From Melampsora larici-populina 98AG31 (taxonomy: Eukaryota > Basidiomycota > Pucciniomycetes > Pucciniales > Melampsoraceae), in contig NW_006768777.1 in the NCBI RefSeq assembly GCF_000204055.1, forward strand, positions 172,936 through 236,935: a DNA stretch of 64,000 bases, in the 5' to 3' direction. The notes under the pieces were generated by a model. The model had not been told where the DNA came from. It searched no databases and saw only the letters and a list, made by a program, of their open reading frames with translations. Below, one piece after another: positions 11,719 to 24,100 of this stretch (positions are counted from its first letter, which is position 1; each line of letters starts with the position of its first letter). The translations under genes were made by a program, and so were the position numbers.

Positions 11719-12906
11719 TTATTCATTCCCTCTCAAGGTAACCCTATGAGACAAAATCAACATAACAGAAATCCACCCTGCTATAAATTCTGGTGAAACA
11801 AAGTCATTTTCAGCTGAGGGATATCTGGGCACCAGAGGTTGCACAACTGCCTGTGTGCTATTGTTGGCTGTCACTCTCATGAACAGTGGAGCATTGAACA
11901 AGGGATGAAAGTGACTGTACTCATCAGGTAACTCCGACTGTGCTGTGTTCTGAAAATGTGTACCATGGCACAGTTTGTTGATGCATTTTTGCCTTCAACA
12001 AAGAAGTGATGCTGTAAGATACCTTGTTCTTGCAAGATGTCCCAATAACTATTGGAACGCTTCTCCGCAGCATGTTGACCTTCTAGGTCCTATATAATAG
12101 ATTAGCTTCAGTGCTAGAAGAAACAAAGATGAAAAAAGGAATCAAAAGAATAACCTAGAATGAAGAATGAATTGAAAGAAATGTCATAATCAGCTTAGTT
12201 TGAAACCACAGTAGTTGGCAACAAAAGGAGCCCTGCACATCAAAATAAAATCCATTGATGGTCATGTAGGTATGCTGGAAGTCCTGAGAAGTTCAGCCGT
12301 CAGTGGCAGCTAAGATTCACCCTGGAACTGCTGCAAGATTGTCCATGAGCTTTTGTTCCAAGTTGTGACATAAAATTTCAGCATTATTTTTCTTTCTTGT
12401 GCAACCTGACAAGTGAAAAGATGGGCCAATTGATCCCAAAGCATGTTGGATTTCTTCACCTTCAAAGATTGAGAAGGAGACACTTTTTGAAATGACTGCT
12501 CTGACAAGCAAGCTTCAAATATTCTTCTTTTGGGTGGCCATGTCAGCAGGATCTGAATTGGGAGGAATTGCACCTAGGGCTCCATTGATATAAGCTTCCT
12601 TCAAGCCTGGGCATTGTCTTTGGTGTTTGTGCAGTTTGTGGTTTGGAAGTGTGTTTAAACCTGGGGTAGAAATTATCAAGAGAGCCAAGATGAGATTACA
12701 CAATTCTTTCAGTATTGGCATGGCAACTGATAAACAAGTTCAGCAATACTCACGGGCAGTGGAGGCAGCAATACATGATGGGAATAGGGCCATGCTGACC
12801 CCTGAGGCACTTCACCAGAAATGATGGTAAACTTGGGCTCCTGTATCAAAAACTCATTGTTAGTGAATGTCAATACTTGATGCAATGGAAAAACCAAAAA
12901 GAGCAC
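11719..12906 (-). mobile_element. degenerate transposase relic, possibly hAT-like N-terminal part
   Basis: Several minus-strand frames broken by stops and shifts carry protein-like stretches. One at 12317-12511 (SKSVSFSIFEGEEIQHALGS, EQKLMDNLAAVPG) resembles the region before the catalytic domain in fungal hAT transposases. Another at 11719-11930 (FNAPLFMRVTANNS) has a plausible C-terminus. No intact gene can be built. The hAT assignment rests on pattern memory and is weak. Confidence 0.35.
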
Positions 12907-15234
12907 ATCAAATTAATAGTAGATATCATATTGTATCCTTGCATCCTTTGAGACCGAGTTATTCCCTCCATCTTTAGTGTCCTTTTGAGCAGTTGTTGAT
13001 TGCTTCAAGGTGTGGATGGCCTGACGGGAGGATCAAGACCCTAATGTGACCCTGCAAGCATATGGGGAGGTCCTGTTTTCCAAATGTGAAGTACTACCGC
13101 TGGCTGGAGATTTGCCCATGATGTAATTCAGCAAAGTAGATAAAATTAGAGAGTAGATTAATTGTGTGGGTCAGAAGAAAAACAAGGTAGTAAGTTTATC
13201 TCACAAGAGAAATTTGACAAAGCTCTGGGAGAGATTTCTTGTTGAGAGATAGTGAAGCTTACTTATAATTACCATGGGTCTGAGTCCCAAAAAATTTGCT
13301 TCAAGCACATGCAATCCGATCTTGACCCATATCATGTAGATCTAGTGGAGTTTAGCCACACCCAAAGCAAACTCTAGTTGTTCAAGTTTTCACTGTTTAT
13401 CAATCCAGTGGTCAAATTGGTAGAAAGAGGTCAGTTTAGATAACTATGGCTTGGACTGTATGGGGCTTTAGCTTTGGTAATGGGTTGCTTGGATGAGTAA
13501 TACTGATACAAGCAAGGCTAAAGTTGGGAAGACAGTATGAGTACAACTGCCTTTTCATGCAGTTCAAAGACAGTACATGTACTTGTCCTCATTCTGCATG
13601 AGAGTACAATATCACGTGGTACTCTTAGTTGAAGTACCTGTATGATTACAGGTACTCCATTGGGTCACAAACAACTTGAACTACTAGTAATCATGAATCT
13701 AAGTAGAGTCCCATGATACTCAAAGTGGAACCTCTGTTCATGACTTACAAGGCTCAAGAGCTTCATTGGCTTTTTTTCTAAAAATGATTCCTCAAGCTGT
13801 TAGAAACACTCAAATGACAAAGTGAGATATGTTTGAGGTCCTCTCATTGAGGGTGATTCAAAATGATCACCAGCAGACCACATCTCAAAGTTTATGTTTC
13901 TTTTTGACTTTCATAAGACCGATTCATTTGGGTTTTCTGTGTTTGTAATTACAAAATGAAAAGACCTGGTACACGGCTTTGTGCTTCTTGCTGTCATCCA
14001 CCATATTCATGTGAGTACTGGTCACTTTAAGCTGGCCAGTACAGCTCAAAACAATAAGATGACTCACCAAAGAAAAAATTACTTCCATTGAAAGAACCAC
14101 AAAGCACACATTGGTTCAAATGCCCAAGGTGGCTTGGTGCATGTGCACATCATCATGTGCGCACAGTACCTGGTACTGTGTGGAAATTGGGTTTGGAAAT
14201 TACAGCCATTCCAATATTGCTGATTGCACCCTTTAAGCTTTATTAAAGAAAAAAAAATGAGTTCCAGACCCAAGTCCTTTACTAGAGAAAACCTTGAATT
14301 GGGCTGTGATACAACCAAATAAAAGGGTTTATCCAGTAACAACCTGGATTTTGAGCTCAAAACCTTTTTTGTCATTAAAAGGGTGTAAGAATCAATATTG
14401 GAATGGTTATAAGTTTTCACTGGATAAGATGACTGATCTTGTGTACCAAAATCTGAACATCACACAAGTCCTTTGTCGGAGCAGGCTGGTACATCTCAAA
14501 TCAATACAATTGTTCTAACCAAACCTCTCTGAGAGATCTGCCCCAAGATGGCCCCAGTCCAACTGATTGAGGGGTACAAATAATGCCAATTTCCACCAAA
14601 AGAAATTGAAAAGTCAAGAATTTTTGCCAAATTGAATCCAAATTTTGACCCTTTGACAATGTGCCAACATGGCTTCACGAGTATGTGCCTTTCTTGGGTT
14701 CCCATTTGTTCAAACTGTCCAAAACAATTCATGTTTGTGAAATAACATACCATAAAAAGTACCCAAGTAGTAAGTAACCGGTCAACTTTGGTGATGTCAA
14801 CTGTAGGGACTTATACAAGTTGGACAGATAGAGGGCAAAACCAGACAGTGGAGCAGACTGAGAATGCTCCGAAATGTGTTTTCTCTGGGATAAAAATCTC
14901 AAACTCCATCAATATTCTTCTGTACCATTGTATCATAATCACATGTACTGTTTTCTTCGAGGGATTCTTGCCTCATGGTTTGTGGAATTCAAATCAAGTC
15001 AACATGTTTCATCTATGACCAAACATGACCAAAGAAAATGTCAAAGTGCATATGGGTCCACCCACGTTATGTTTAGCGTGCATGGACCAAACCAATGAGA
15101 TCTCTCCTCATATAAACAAGAGTATAAGTGAGTGAGCCGAAAAGAAATTAGTACGTGCGAAAAAATACTCAAGGATGGCTCTGTTAAGCATGAAAGTGTG
15201 AAAGGAAAGAAAGAATGAGGGAAAGAGTGTGAGA
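12907..15234. other. non-coding, repeat-derived spacer
   Basis: No gene found. It contains short hairpins such as the GTACCTGTA inverted repeat near 13638-13660 and the longer foldback at about 14.2-14.4 kb. Short open frames here have no protein-like composition. Confidence 0.4.
14200..14415. repeat. imperfect foldback (inverted repeat), about 215 bp
   Basis: CCATTCCAATATTGCTGATT near 14208 pairs with the inverted copy ending ATCAATATTGGAATGG near 14408. The middle (TTACTAGAGAAAACC near 14280 and GGTTTATCCAGTAA near 14326) also pairs. This is an old foldback or MITE-like unit without recognised target duplication. Confidence 0.5.
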
Positions 15235-16531
15235 TCAAGACAAGATGCCCATCGTCTTCCAAGCGTCTAATAAATCTCCTACTACAAAAGGAACACCTTC
15301 CTTGGGAGCGCGTAACTCCTAGGATAAGTTTAACAAAACCGATTCTTTTTAGTGTTTGCTGGTCTTGGCATGTTCGAGAAGGGGTGAGCAAAAAAAGAAA
15401 TCTACCTTGGGTTCAATCAGGTCAAACTCCCCACCAAATTGCAAAAAGTGGGCAAAGAGAGAATTCAGATGACCCTCAGAAGATAACTGCGATCGTGGAT
15501 ATGATCCCAATGATATCATCAGTACTTTGGGTCTATTCAAGGAGTACAGGCACGATAGGAGGTAGCAAGATTCAAACGACGCACGTGTAGAAAGTGATCA
15601 AAATGAGCATGATAGAGGTGAGCAAAGATTCTCAGGAATTGGGTGTATAAATGACGAGCACAAGATGGAAATGTGTTGGAGTTGAATTCACGACCAGCCT
15701 TGGTCGGAAAGGTACCCTCGTCTGCTAATAGCTTCTCAGCCCATGTCATCACGTAATCAATCTATTTAAATAGATGGTCAGTGATTGATGATGGGAACGA
15801 TATAGGAACTACTCTTACATATTGAGGAGCAGGAACTTTGACTTGTTTTTTCGTACCGCTAGTCGCACTGGTCCAAGTATAATCCATTCTGGGAAGTAGA
15901 TGATGATAATACAATATTTAAGAAGACGAAGGATGATGGATTCTTGTATCAGAAACGCAACCTACCCTGGACCGGCAGACATAGTAGGGCAAGAAGTTCC
16001 AGTGCAACATTCGGGGGTCACGGATAAAAACAAATTGAGCGAGTTGAAAAAGTCGACCAAGTTGACTGCAACCCACTGGATATTAGTTGAAATCATTAAA
16101 ATCAGCCCTCGCAATCCGATTGGAACCTTCAAAGGCTAGGCAGCAAGCAGACTGACCTCATTGACGTCACAGTATCTCGGTAAAGAGACAATGGTCCGAA
16201 AACTACCTTTCACGAGGGCCGCCTTAACAAATGGGTTGCACAAATAGAGAGCTTTTCCACTAGGACCACAAGAGGTGACAGCTCGTTGAGGAGAGCCATT
16301 GCCGGTCAAGGAAAGATTGCTTAAGCTATTTGGAAGTCCACTAGCGTATTGGTTAGGATCAAAAGTGGCGGCAGCTGGTGAAGGGGGAGATCGATGAGAA
16401 GAAGCCGAAGAGGTTGGGGGTTGTTGAGATACTGTAGAAGAGGCTGGTGGAGCGGTGGTCCCAGGTTGATTGGGCTTATTGGAGCTAGATGACTTGGTAG
16501 AACCGATGCCGACTCGATTGAGAAAAGACAT
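15235..16531 (-). CDS. mob2: Mob family protein, Mob2-type NDR-kinase coactivator
   Basis: Six exons on the minus strand (16531-16157, 16075-15966, 15888-15819, 15761-15585, 15486-15406, 15318-15235) give 298 residues. After a Ser/Pro-rich N-terminal extension of about 85 residues comes the Mob/phocein fold: NPFVKAALVKGSFRTIVSLP, CDVNEWVAVNLVDFF, the metal-site pair in ECCTGTSCPTMSAGP, IDYVMTWAEKLL, and FLRIFAHLYHAHFDHFLH with the zinc-site histidines. The C-terminus ends WKTMGIL, which I associate with fungal Mob2 rather than Mob1. Mob2 binds and activates the NDR kinase of the RAM/MOR pathway (Cbk1/Orb6) in polarised growth. All splice junctions keep frame. The Mob family is certain; the Mob2 subtype is likely. 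Confidence 0.88.
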
Positions 16532-18278
16532 GTCGATCTGTTTAGAGGCAAGCTATACGCTTGAACACCTTGTCAGAGATTGTGTGGATGAATTAATGTT
16601 CAACTTGGTAATAGAAAGATAAGTCATACCTTTTCAAGGGATGGTGTTCGTGATCGATTTGAGTATGTATGGTGAGCTGAAGCTTGAGACCGAAGTTGTT
16701 GCGTGAGAGTGTTACGCTTGCCCTCCAGAGTCCAGTCAATCAACCAAGTCGCTATGTACAAGCTTAAGTACATAACTAAATTTTGGAAATCATTCAATTA
16801 AAATGTATTCAAGCACTCATCACCTCAAGGCTCATGGTGCCTCAATAAATCGTTATGTGGAAGGACGACAAAGTCTGATAATATATATCAATAAATTGAG
16901 AACCAAGAAAAAAATCGAAATATCGTAAAGAATAAAAGCTTTCTAAATGAGAAGAATGGTTTTTGCGTCTTTGGGAGGCAAATGTTAGAATGTCAGTATT
17001 GAATGAAGCTTATGCTCTTTTTCATAAGATTTCTTTCAAAGTGAGTTTTGAATAAATTCGTAAATCTCATCTTCTGAGCCTGTTGCTTAGTGCCCCTTAT
17101 GGGTACGAGGTTAATCCAACAGAGTCTCATGGCTGCCGACGAGCCAGGTTCCTGGTGGGGCATCCAGCCGGTCGACTCCGCAGGACGCCACGGCTCGAGG
17201 GACTTTCGTGGGTCCAGCGCTGCTCCCGGCACGGGTGACTCGTGAGTTCATTGAGATCACGCACGAGTTGGTCAGAAACCAAGTCTGTGACGCTCTGCGA
17301 GATTTCAATGTTCTTTGCGCCATCTCTTCCGTGAATGTTGATTTCCCAACGATTGATCTGACACTATCTGACCTCGTGACGACGTCTCAAAGACACGGGT
17401 GACACAAATTCGCTCCTCAATTGATCACGGATTAGTGGTCAAGCTCGATAGAAAAACACCATGAGGCAGATGTATTTGCGGCATGAGGCGAAGATTTGTC
17501 GTCGAAAGACAGCTATACATAAGCCTGCCTTTCTGAAGAGCCGCTTTAGGAGCTCTAAGCACCACACCAACAGTTTTTCTCCGCCATGACCGCAACATCC
17601 TACCTCCAGAGACTCGCCTCCAGGGAAAAGTGTTGAGCTTTATGGCAGGATCCATTGCTAAATCGAAAACTCGTTCTGTTTTCTTTCAATCATTATTGAT
17701 ATCAAAAAATTCCTCTCAGTAGAAATGAAGACAGACATGAAATACATTTTTTTGCAGAGATATATTCCTGTAAAAGGAGGTCTCTGTAAAATATCGCAAT
17801 ATCTCGAAGTATCGATAATGATCATTTCGAGTCTGGCCATAATGAGCTGTTTCTTGTAGAAACAGCTCGGAAAGAAACGATTCTAATCAGTATGAAGATC
17901 ATTGTAATAATACAATCATGATTGGAATTTAACTCGCCGTTCAAAACAACTAACTGCCAGGTGGTTCGGGTTGATTTCCAGCTCAAGATTCCACAAAAAA
18001 AGATTCATTCAAATGAAATCAAGAACAAAAAAGTCAAGGCTTAGGTTATAGTAAACTAAAAGAAATAATTCAATCGACTCACGATCAATCTCAAAGCTCA
18101 ACTTTGAATGGGGTTTTTTTGATTCAAGTTCTTGTCTTGTATTATCATAGCGCAAAATCCAAAAAAAGAGAAGAAAAATAATTGAAAACCTGATAAGATA
18201 AATATTTACAAATCATCAAGATGTTCACAAGAAATCCAGCTTTCATAACTAATATCAAAAAGACACTTATCATTTTTT
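16532..18278. other. intergenic region containing a GC-rich block
   Basis: Mostly AT-rich, but about 17085-17655 is clearly richer in G and C than its surroundings. The block has short open frames on both strands (for example plus 17208-17402) and no match I recognise to tRNA, rRNA, snRNA or SRP RNA. See findings. Confidence 0.4.
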
Positions 18279-19754
18279 TCAGCATGCAGCAATCCCGCTC
18301 GCTCCTGGTGGTGGTGGTGGTGGTAGTGGACCTTGGGGAGCAGGTGGGCCATCTAGGTGAGGTGTACCTTCAGGGGAAGGTGATTTGTCAGGCGGCGGGG
18401 GTTGTCCGCGATGAACAGTTCTATAGTGTCTAGCACGATCACCTTCCCATGCTAGAACTTTCCTACAATCTGGGTACCTACATTGGACTTTCTTTTTACC
18501 TAAATGCATCCCGTCAATGTGTCTCTGCATATTCTTTATCACGATCATCTTGCCACAACCGGGCCAAGTACAAGGCGCTTTTTGCATTTTGGGCTTCTCA
18601 GGATCTCTTTGCCGTACCTTCTTGGTTTGAGGTTCAAGTTCGGTTTCAGAGGCCTTGTGACCACGCTTGCGGGAGGAAGAGGCGACAGGCAGTTGGGAGG
18701 TAGAAGCGACAGGAGGTCCAGCTCCTGGGACAGGCCAGTTCGGGGAACCAGCCCCATTTGGATTTAACAGAAGATGAGCGGGGTTAATGAATTGCGGTGG
18801 TTCTTGGTTGTAGTGGGTTAGGGGGGGTACAGGGATGTCATTGCTTGGTGCTCCTGTGGGGTTGATGCAATTGGGAATGGCGAATTCGTAAATCCAATCC
18901 AGGGAATCAGCCCCAGTAAAATCAGTAGAGAGAGGAGCGGGGTCTACGAAGTGCTCCTGCTGTTGATGATGAGGAACGGGAATGTCAGTGGATGTGTTAT
19001 AGAAGGGCGCACTGTAGTCAAAGAAGTTTGGGTCTGGATGGCTAGGATATTGGCTAGAGGATGGCACAGGGATGTCTGGTACGATTAAGTTGGTGTCGGG
19101 AGGGATAAAGTCAGATTGTAGATGGTGAGTAAATTGTGATTGTGAGGGATTATGAGTGGGATGAACTGGAATGTCTGTCGTTGGCGTGGCTCGTGCCGGG
19201 AGTGGGATAACGTTGCGACCCGGTAGAGCAAGAGGAGGGGCAGAGCGGGTGGGCAACGCCAAAGGTACTGGCTGAAAGGAACCACTGGCATCTTGATCTG
19301 TCTTCTCAACATTGTCACCATCTTCAGAGCCCCACAATCCATCCTCACCAGTAGCATCGGACGAATCAGAAAACTTGTCAGCCTGGACAGTTGCCAATGT
19401 CTCTTGCGTACCTGAAGCGGAACCTGCCGCGTTGAAAGTCGTATTGTGCATGTTGTTATTAGGGGTGTTTAGAGCGTAAAAAGGTTTGCAGGTAGATTTA
19501 TCTTGAGGTTTCTGCTTTGGATTTGCGTTATGAGCGTTGAACGTTGTGAACGTGATGGAGATTGCGCTGGGACAAGACTTGTCTGGAGAACAAATCTCAC
19601 CGTCATCTTGTCGTCTTTTTATACCCATTGATTCAAGCCCAAGCTGATCCCAACACCTCGCGATGTGACTATAGACGAAAGAAAACGAAAAAGCAAGCTC
19701 AAGTCGTGCTATTGCTTCATCTACCGGCTGTTTGTTTGCAGTCTTCAGCTTCAT
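18279..19754 (-). CDS. C2H2 zinc-finger protein, putative transcription factor
   Basis: A single uninterrupted frame of 491 residues. Two C2H2 fingers lie near the C-terminus: C395-C400-H412-H417 and C425-C430-H443-H448, both with CxxxxC spacing (CTWPGC and CRYPDC). Basic patches SRKRGHK (about 361-367) and KKVRQR (about 378-383) could be nuclear localisation signals. The middle is disordered and Pro/Asn/Ser-rich, with a DIPVP or DIPVH motif four times (about residues 194, 227, 257 and 306). The C-terminus is Pro-rich with a run of seven prolines. A second Met at residue 43 (MGIKRR) is an alternative start, since the first 42 residues look less typical. Target genes unknown. Confidence 0.8.
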   Translation of the reverse strand: MKLKTANKQPVDEAIARLELAFSFSFVYSHIARCWDQLGLESMGIKRRQDDGEICSPDKSCPSAISITFTTFNAHNANPKQKPQDKSTCKPFYALNTPNNNMHNTTFNAAGSASGTQETLATVQADKFSDSSDATGEDGLWGSEDGDNVEKTDQDASGSFQPVPLALPTRSAPPLALPGRNVIPLPARATPTTDIPVHPTHNPSQSQFTHHLQSDFIPPDTNLIVPDIPVPSSSQYPSHPDPNFFDYSAPFYNTSTDIPVPHHQQQEHFVDPAPLSTDFTGADSLDWIYEFAIPNCINPTGAPSNDIPVPPLTHYNQEPPQFINPAHLLLNPNGAGSPNWPVPGAGPPVASTSQLPVASSSRKRGHKASETELEPQTKKVRQRDPEKPKMQKAPCTWPGCGKMIVIKNMQRHIDGMHLGKKKVQCRYPDCRKVLAWEGDRARHYRTVHRGQPPPPDKSPSPEGTPHLDGPPAPQGPLPPPPPPGASGIAAC

Positions 19755-20796
19755 TTCTAGAGGCTTTTGAAATTTATCATTATTTCAAGACATGCGACAT
19801 CAAGATAATAAAGTGATTTAAAGCTCATCCAGACAGTCGACATTTTGTGCTGAGACAAGAGAATTATGAATCGCTGAGAATCTCGCCATTGAGGCCAACA
19901 AAAATTGCTGGGAAAAATATAAAAGCAAAGTACTTGAAGCAAAAGCAAAAGCAAACGATAACTCAAGCTTATAGCCAGCAGCACTGCTCGTATTCGCAGT
20001 CAGCCGTACAAAAGGAAAAAAGACTATCCGTCGTAATGTATGGATAAGCTCACATAGATAATAAGCTTGACTCGCATTAACAATGTAAAGGTTGTTAGTT
20101 TTGGATATCGAATTGAGCAAAACCAGCAGCAACATCTTTCGGTTGTTAATGTTTATCATTAATAGAACTACTTAAAAGTTCAAAATACGAATCCAAAAGC
20201 AAGCTAACTCATTCATTCCAAGGAAATGGGTAACATAATTTTCTCTTGCTACGTTGAACAGAAAGACTTCTCATCCAGGAGGTGTACATATTTACAAAAC
20301 AAACCAAAACTGGCTTGAATTTCAAGTTGAACCTGAGCAATTATCGCCTTCCAGCAAAAAAAAACTTCAAAAGCTTCAATCCTTTAACTAGAATTCTTTC
20401 ACACCTCAGTATTTCACATTTGTCACACGATCAAACAAGTTTTCTAAAAGTAAACTGATCAAATTTCCAGTATACTTTACCCATATATGACTTCCACCTA
20501 CATACTCATTGTAGAATATATAATAAAACCTCAAACCCAAAAATTCTCAAATAATTGACTTATTCATATACATAGTTAAAATATATGCTTTTAAAATTTA
20601 TTGAAAAAAAGACTAATCATAAAAAACTGGAATGATTTTCATGAAAAAAAAACCCATAGAACCAAAACCAATCACACATTTCCATCAATGTCATCATGAC
20701 CAATCATTCAAAAACATTTTACAAAACTTGCCTCTTCATTGACTACTTTTTTGTTTTTTGTTTTTCACAATCCACATACATATAAGATTTCAATTC

Positions 20797-20821
20797 TATA
20801 TATATATATATATATATATAA
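20797..20821. repeat. (TA)n microsatellite
   Basis: About 12 uninterrupted TA units in an AT-rich spacer. Confidence 0.9.
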
Positions 20822-20892
20822 TCATATAATAATTAATTATATAGAAACCAACAAAAAATCATTTGTTCTTTACAAAATTAAATTCATTCATT

Positions 20893-20959
20893 CCTACTCC
20901 TACTCCTACTCCTACTCCTACTCCTACTCCTACTCCTACTCCTACTCCTACTCCTACTC
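20893..20959. repeat. (CTACTC)n hexanucleotide repeat, about 11 units
   Basis: A perfect run of CCTACT/CTACTC units, followed by a CT-rich tail. It translates in all frames, which creates false frames such as poly(Thr-Pro). Confidence 0.95.
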
Positions 20960-21134
20960 CCTCTCCTTCTTCTCTCTCTCTTTCTCTCAAAAAGAATCAC
21001 CTTTCTTTCTATCTTAACCAAACCCAAACAAAAAAATCAAAAAACAACAAATTCAAACCAATTGAAAACCAAAAAAAATCAAACAAATCCTCTCAAATCC
21101 TATACTTTCCAATCATCAAAAAAATTAAAGTTTT

Positions 21135-24100
21135 TCATTCATTCAATTCATTATCACTCATCGAAGCATCCGAACTTTGATCATGTCCCCAAACCGCAAA
21201 AGTTTTAACTCCCACCATCTCCGTTTCTCTCATCCCCATCTTCTTTCCAAACCCATCATCATGACTTCTCGATGATGATCCATCCGGTCTATTCATCATC
21301 ATCTCTCGTTTATTTTCCTTTACTTTCATCTTCACCTTCACATCACTTAATCTTCTAATCAAACCTTGTTGGTTTTGAATCACTTCTTTCAACCCTTTGG
21401 TTCCTCCACTCTTCAACATGAATTCGGCTTTGGATGATGATGATCCTGATGCTGATACTGTTGTTGATGTTGTTGAAGAACATGGATGATGATTGATTCT
21501 AGGATGTTGTGATTGGTTGGGTTGGGGTGATGTAGTAGTAGACGAGTTATTAGAAGTAATCTTACAAGCACTTTCAATCTCTGAATTCAAATCATCTATA
21601 TCATACTCTTCTTCTTCCTCCTCCTCCTCTTCATCCTCTTCTTCTTCTTCCTCTGACTCCTCCACTTGCTCCTTTCCTTTTCCTTGAAGAACCACCTTCT
21701 TACTTCCAACAGGTTCCATCCCCTTCTTTCCTTTCTGAAGCCTACTCTTCTCTCCTCTCACCTCACCATCTTCTTCAACTACCACAAATGATTTTTGTCT
21801 TTCTCTTTCATTCCATTTCAAGGTTCTAGAAATCGCATGAAACCAATCTGTAGATTGATTATCAGCACAAACCGTCGGAAATGGATAAGCTGATGCGGTC
21901 ACTTTAATATGATCTCCCTCTAAGACACACACACACCCCCAAAACAAATTATCCAAATATCAATCATTAGTTTAATCGTGTTGGTACCATAGGAATCCAT
22001 GATCATACTCACGTCTTAATTCAATTCGACCTCTACCATCAAAAGAAGCCCAAGCAGTTGATCTCGAACTATAAGGTACACAGATCCTTAAATCTATACT
22101 TTCAGGTAACAACATCGGTCTAAAACTCAATGTATGAGGACAAATAGGTGTGATCAATAAGGCCGGAACTTCAGGATGAACCAATGATCCACCTGCCGAT
22201 AACTGAATCAAACATTCATCAGGGATTCAACTTGAGAACAAAGAGAGAGAGAAAGAGGTGACTAAACTGAGTAAGCTGTTGAACCAGTAGGTGTGGAGAC
22301 TGTTAAACCATCTGCTTGAACTGTCGTCATATGATGATCATCACCTACCAACCCAGAGCCACCGAGAATTTCAAATTAAAATATATAACATTTTAAAATT
22401 GAATGATAGATCAAAAGACTCACCAAATAATTCTAATAAGCTAACATAAGGACTAGGTCCACGATCCACCACAAGTTCATTAAGCACTTCAAAACTTTCT
22501 TCAGGTCTGGTACTAAAACACATGATCGGTTTATCCTTCTTTGTCTTCTTCTTCTTCTCTTTTTGATCTTCATCTTCATCTTCATTCTCATCTCCATTCA
22601 AATTCATATTCGAAATTTTTGAAATTCCTCTCTGACATCTTTCCATCCTTTCATCTCCATTCTCTAATGCTTCCCAACCATCTCTTCCAATCTTTTCCAT
22701 CATGATTTGTCCTGTCTTACCACTCTTGATGGCTCTACGATTTTGATCATTGGCTCTATAAACTGTACATTTGAATCTCATTCTTAAATTCACTCGAACT
22801 CCATGTCTCATAGCTTGAGTTAAAACTGTAGGATAATGTGAATAATCAAAATTCGTTAAGAATCCTAATGATCCTAATGCGAATGGAATGATAGGAGGTA
22901 CTACTTTTTGAAATAACCATGATGCAAATAAAACAGTCCCATCTCCACCGAGCTAATAAGAAACCCAAAATGATAATCAGTTCATGAACTCTAAACTTTC
23001 AAATTTGTTCAACAAGAACACTTACCGTGATGACAAAATCAAATAATTCAGGTGATTTATTACACATCTCAGCTGTCCAATACCTTAATTGACCTCCATC
23101 CTCTTCTGCAGTAAGATTCACATCTTCAGAAGAAGAAGTGGTTGAATTCGAAGATACCGAATTAGCTCTAGAAAACCTTTTACGAAATGGATGTCGAGAT
23201 CTTAATGGATTAAAGAAATGAGGGTATTGAACTTTAATCGAATTTAAATCAAATCGTTTAGATCTTTTTAATTGTGAATCTACATAGACCACCAAAGGTT
23301 TTCGTTCAAGTTGAGTAGGTTCTGAATGATTAGGTGATACAGATCTAAACGGTTTGGCATCCATTAACCAGATCGCTAATTCTCGTGTGAGTCTGTTTGA
23401 TCACACACACACACACGCACACACTAGGTATGAGTCTGTGTGATGGGCAATCAAAGAAAGAAAGAAAAGAGACTAAACTTGATCAAATGATTATCTCTAG
23501 CTTTAGTGATGATCAAGATTGATTGAACATGTCCCTTGATCCTAGCACGAGCAAGAGTTTTACTCATCTCTCTTACACTAGTGGCAGTTTGAGCAAGTTG
23601 ACGAGTCAAGCTTTCATGCTCTTCCCCTTCTGTCAGTTCTCCTTCATCATCTTCATCGTCGTCGTCTTCATCATCATCATCGTCGTCGTCGTGGTCTGCT
23701 GTATGATTTGTTAACTCGAGACGATTGTGTGCGCGTGGAGTGTTAGGAGATAATAAAGAATGAGCAGATGGTGAGGGTAGTGGATGCTTGGGGGGGATTG
23801 GTTCCTCAAGTTTGATAGAAGGTACTGATACAGTATTTGAAGACGAAGAGAATGGTTTACTGAATCGTGAATCTTTTCGATGCGGTGAACGTGCTTGATG
23901 ATTAGGCAGAGCTATTATTGAAGATATAGACGGTCAGAATAAGTATCCAAATCGAATCTACCAAGATTGCCAAAAAGAGAGACTCACAGAAATTGGAATC
24001 TAAATGAGAATGAACAAAGCAAGGACTAGGTAAACCAGCTTTTTCAGTCAAAGGTGACATTCTTCGATTGTGTTGATTGAGAGTAGTAGGTAAAGTAGAA

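Larger units (their letters stand above)
19755..21134. other. intergenic region with microsatellites
   Basis: Divides the zinc-finger gene's upstream side from the NAD kinase gene's 3' end. It holds a TA run (about 20797-20821) and a hexanucleotide repeat (about 20893-20959). Small frames here are made by the repeats. Confidence 0.5.

Noticed and set aside
20739..21180. Open frames full of Tyr-Ser or Thr-Pro repeats
   Set aside because: They are translations of the CTACTC hexanucleotide repeat and overlap the NAD kinase 3' end.
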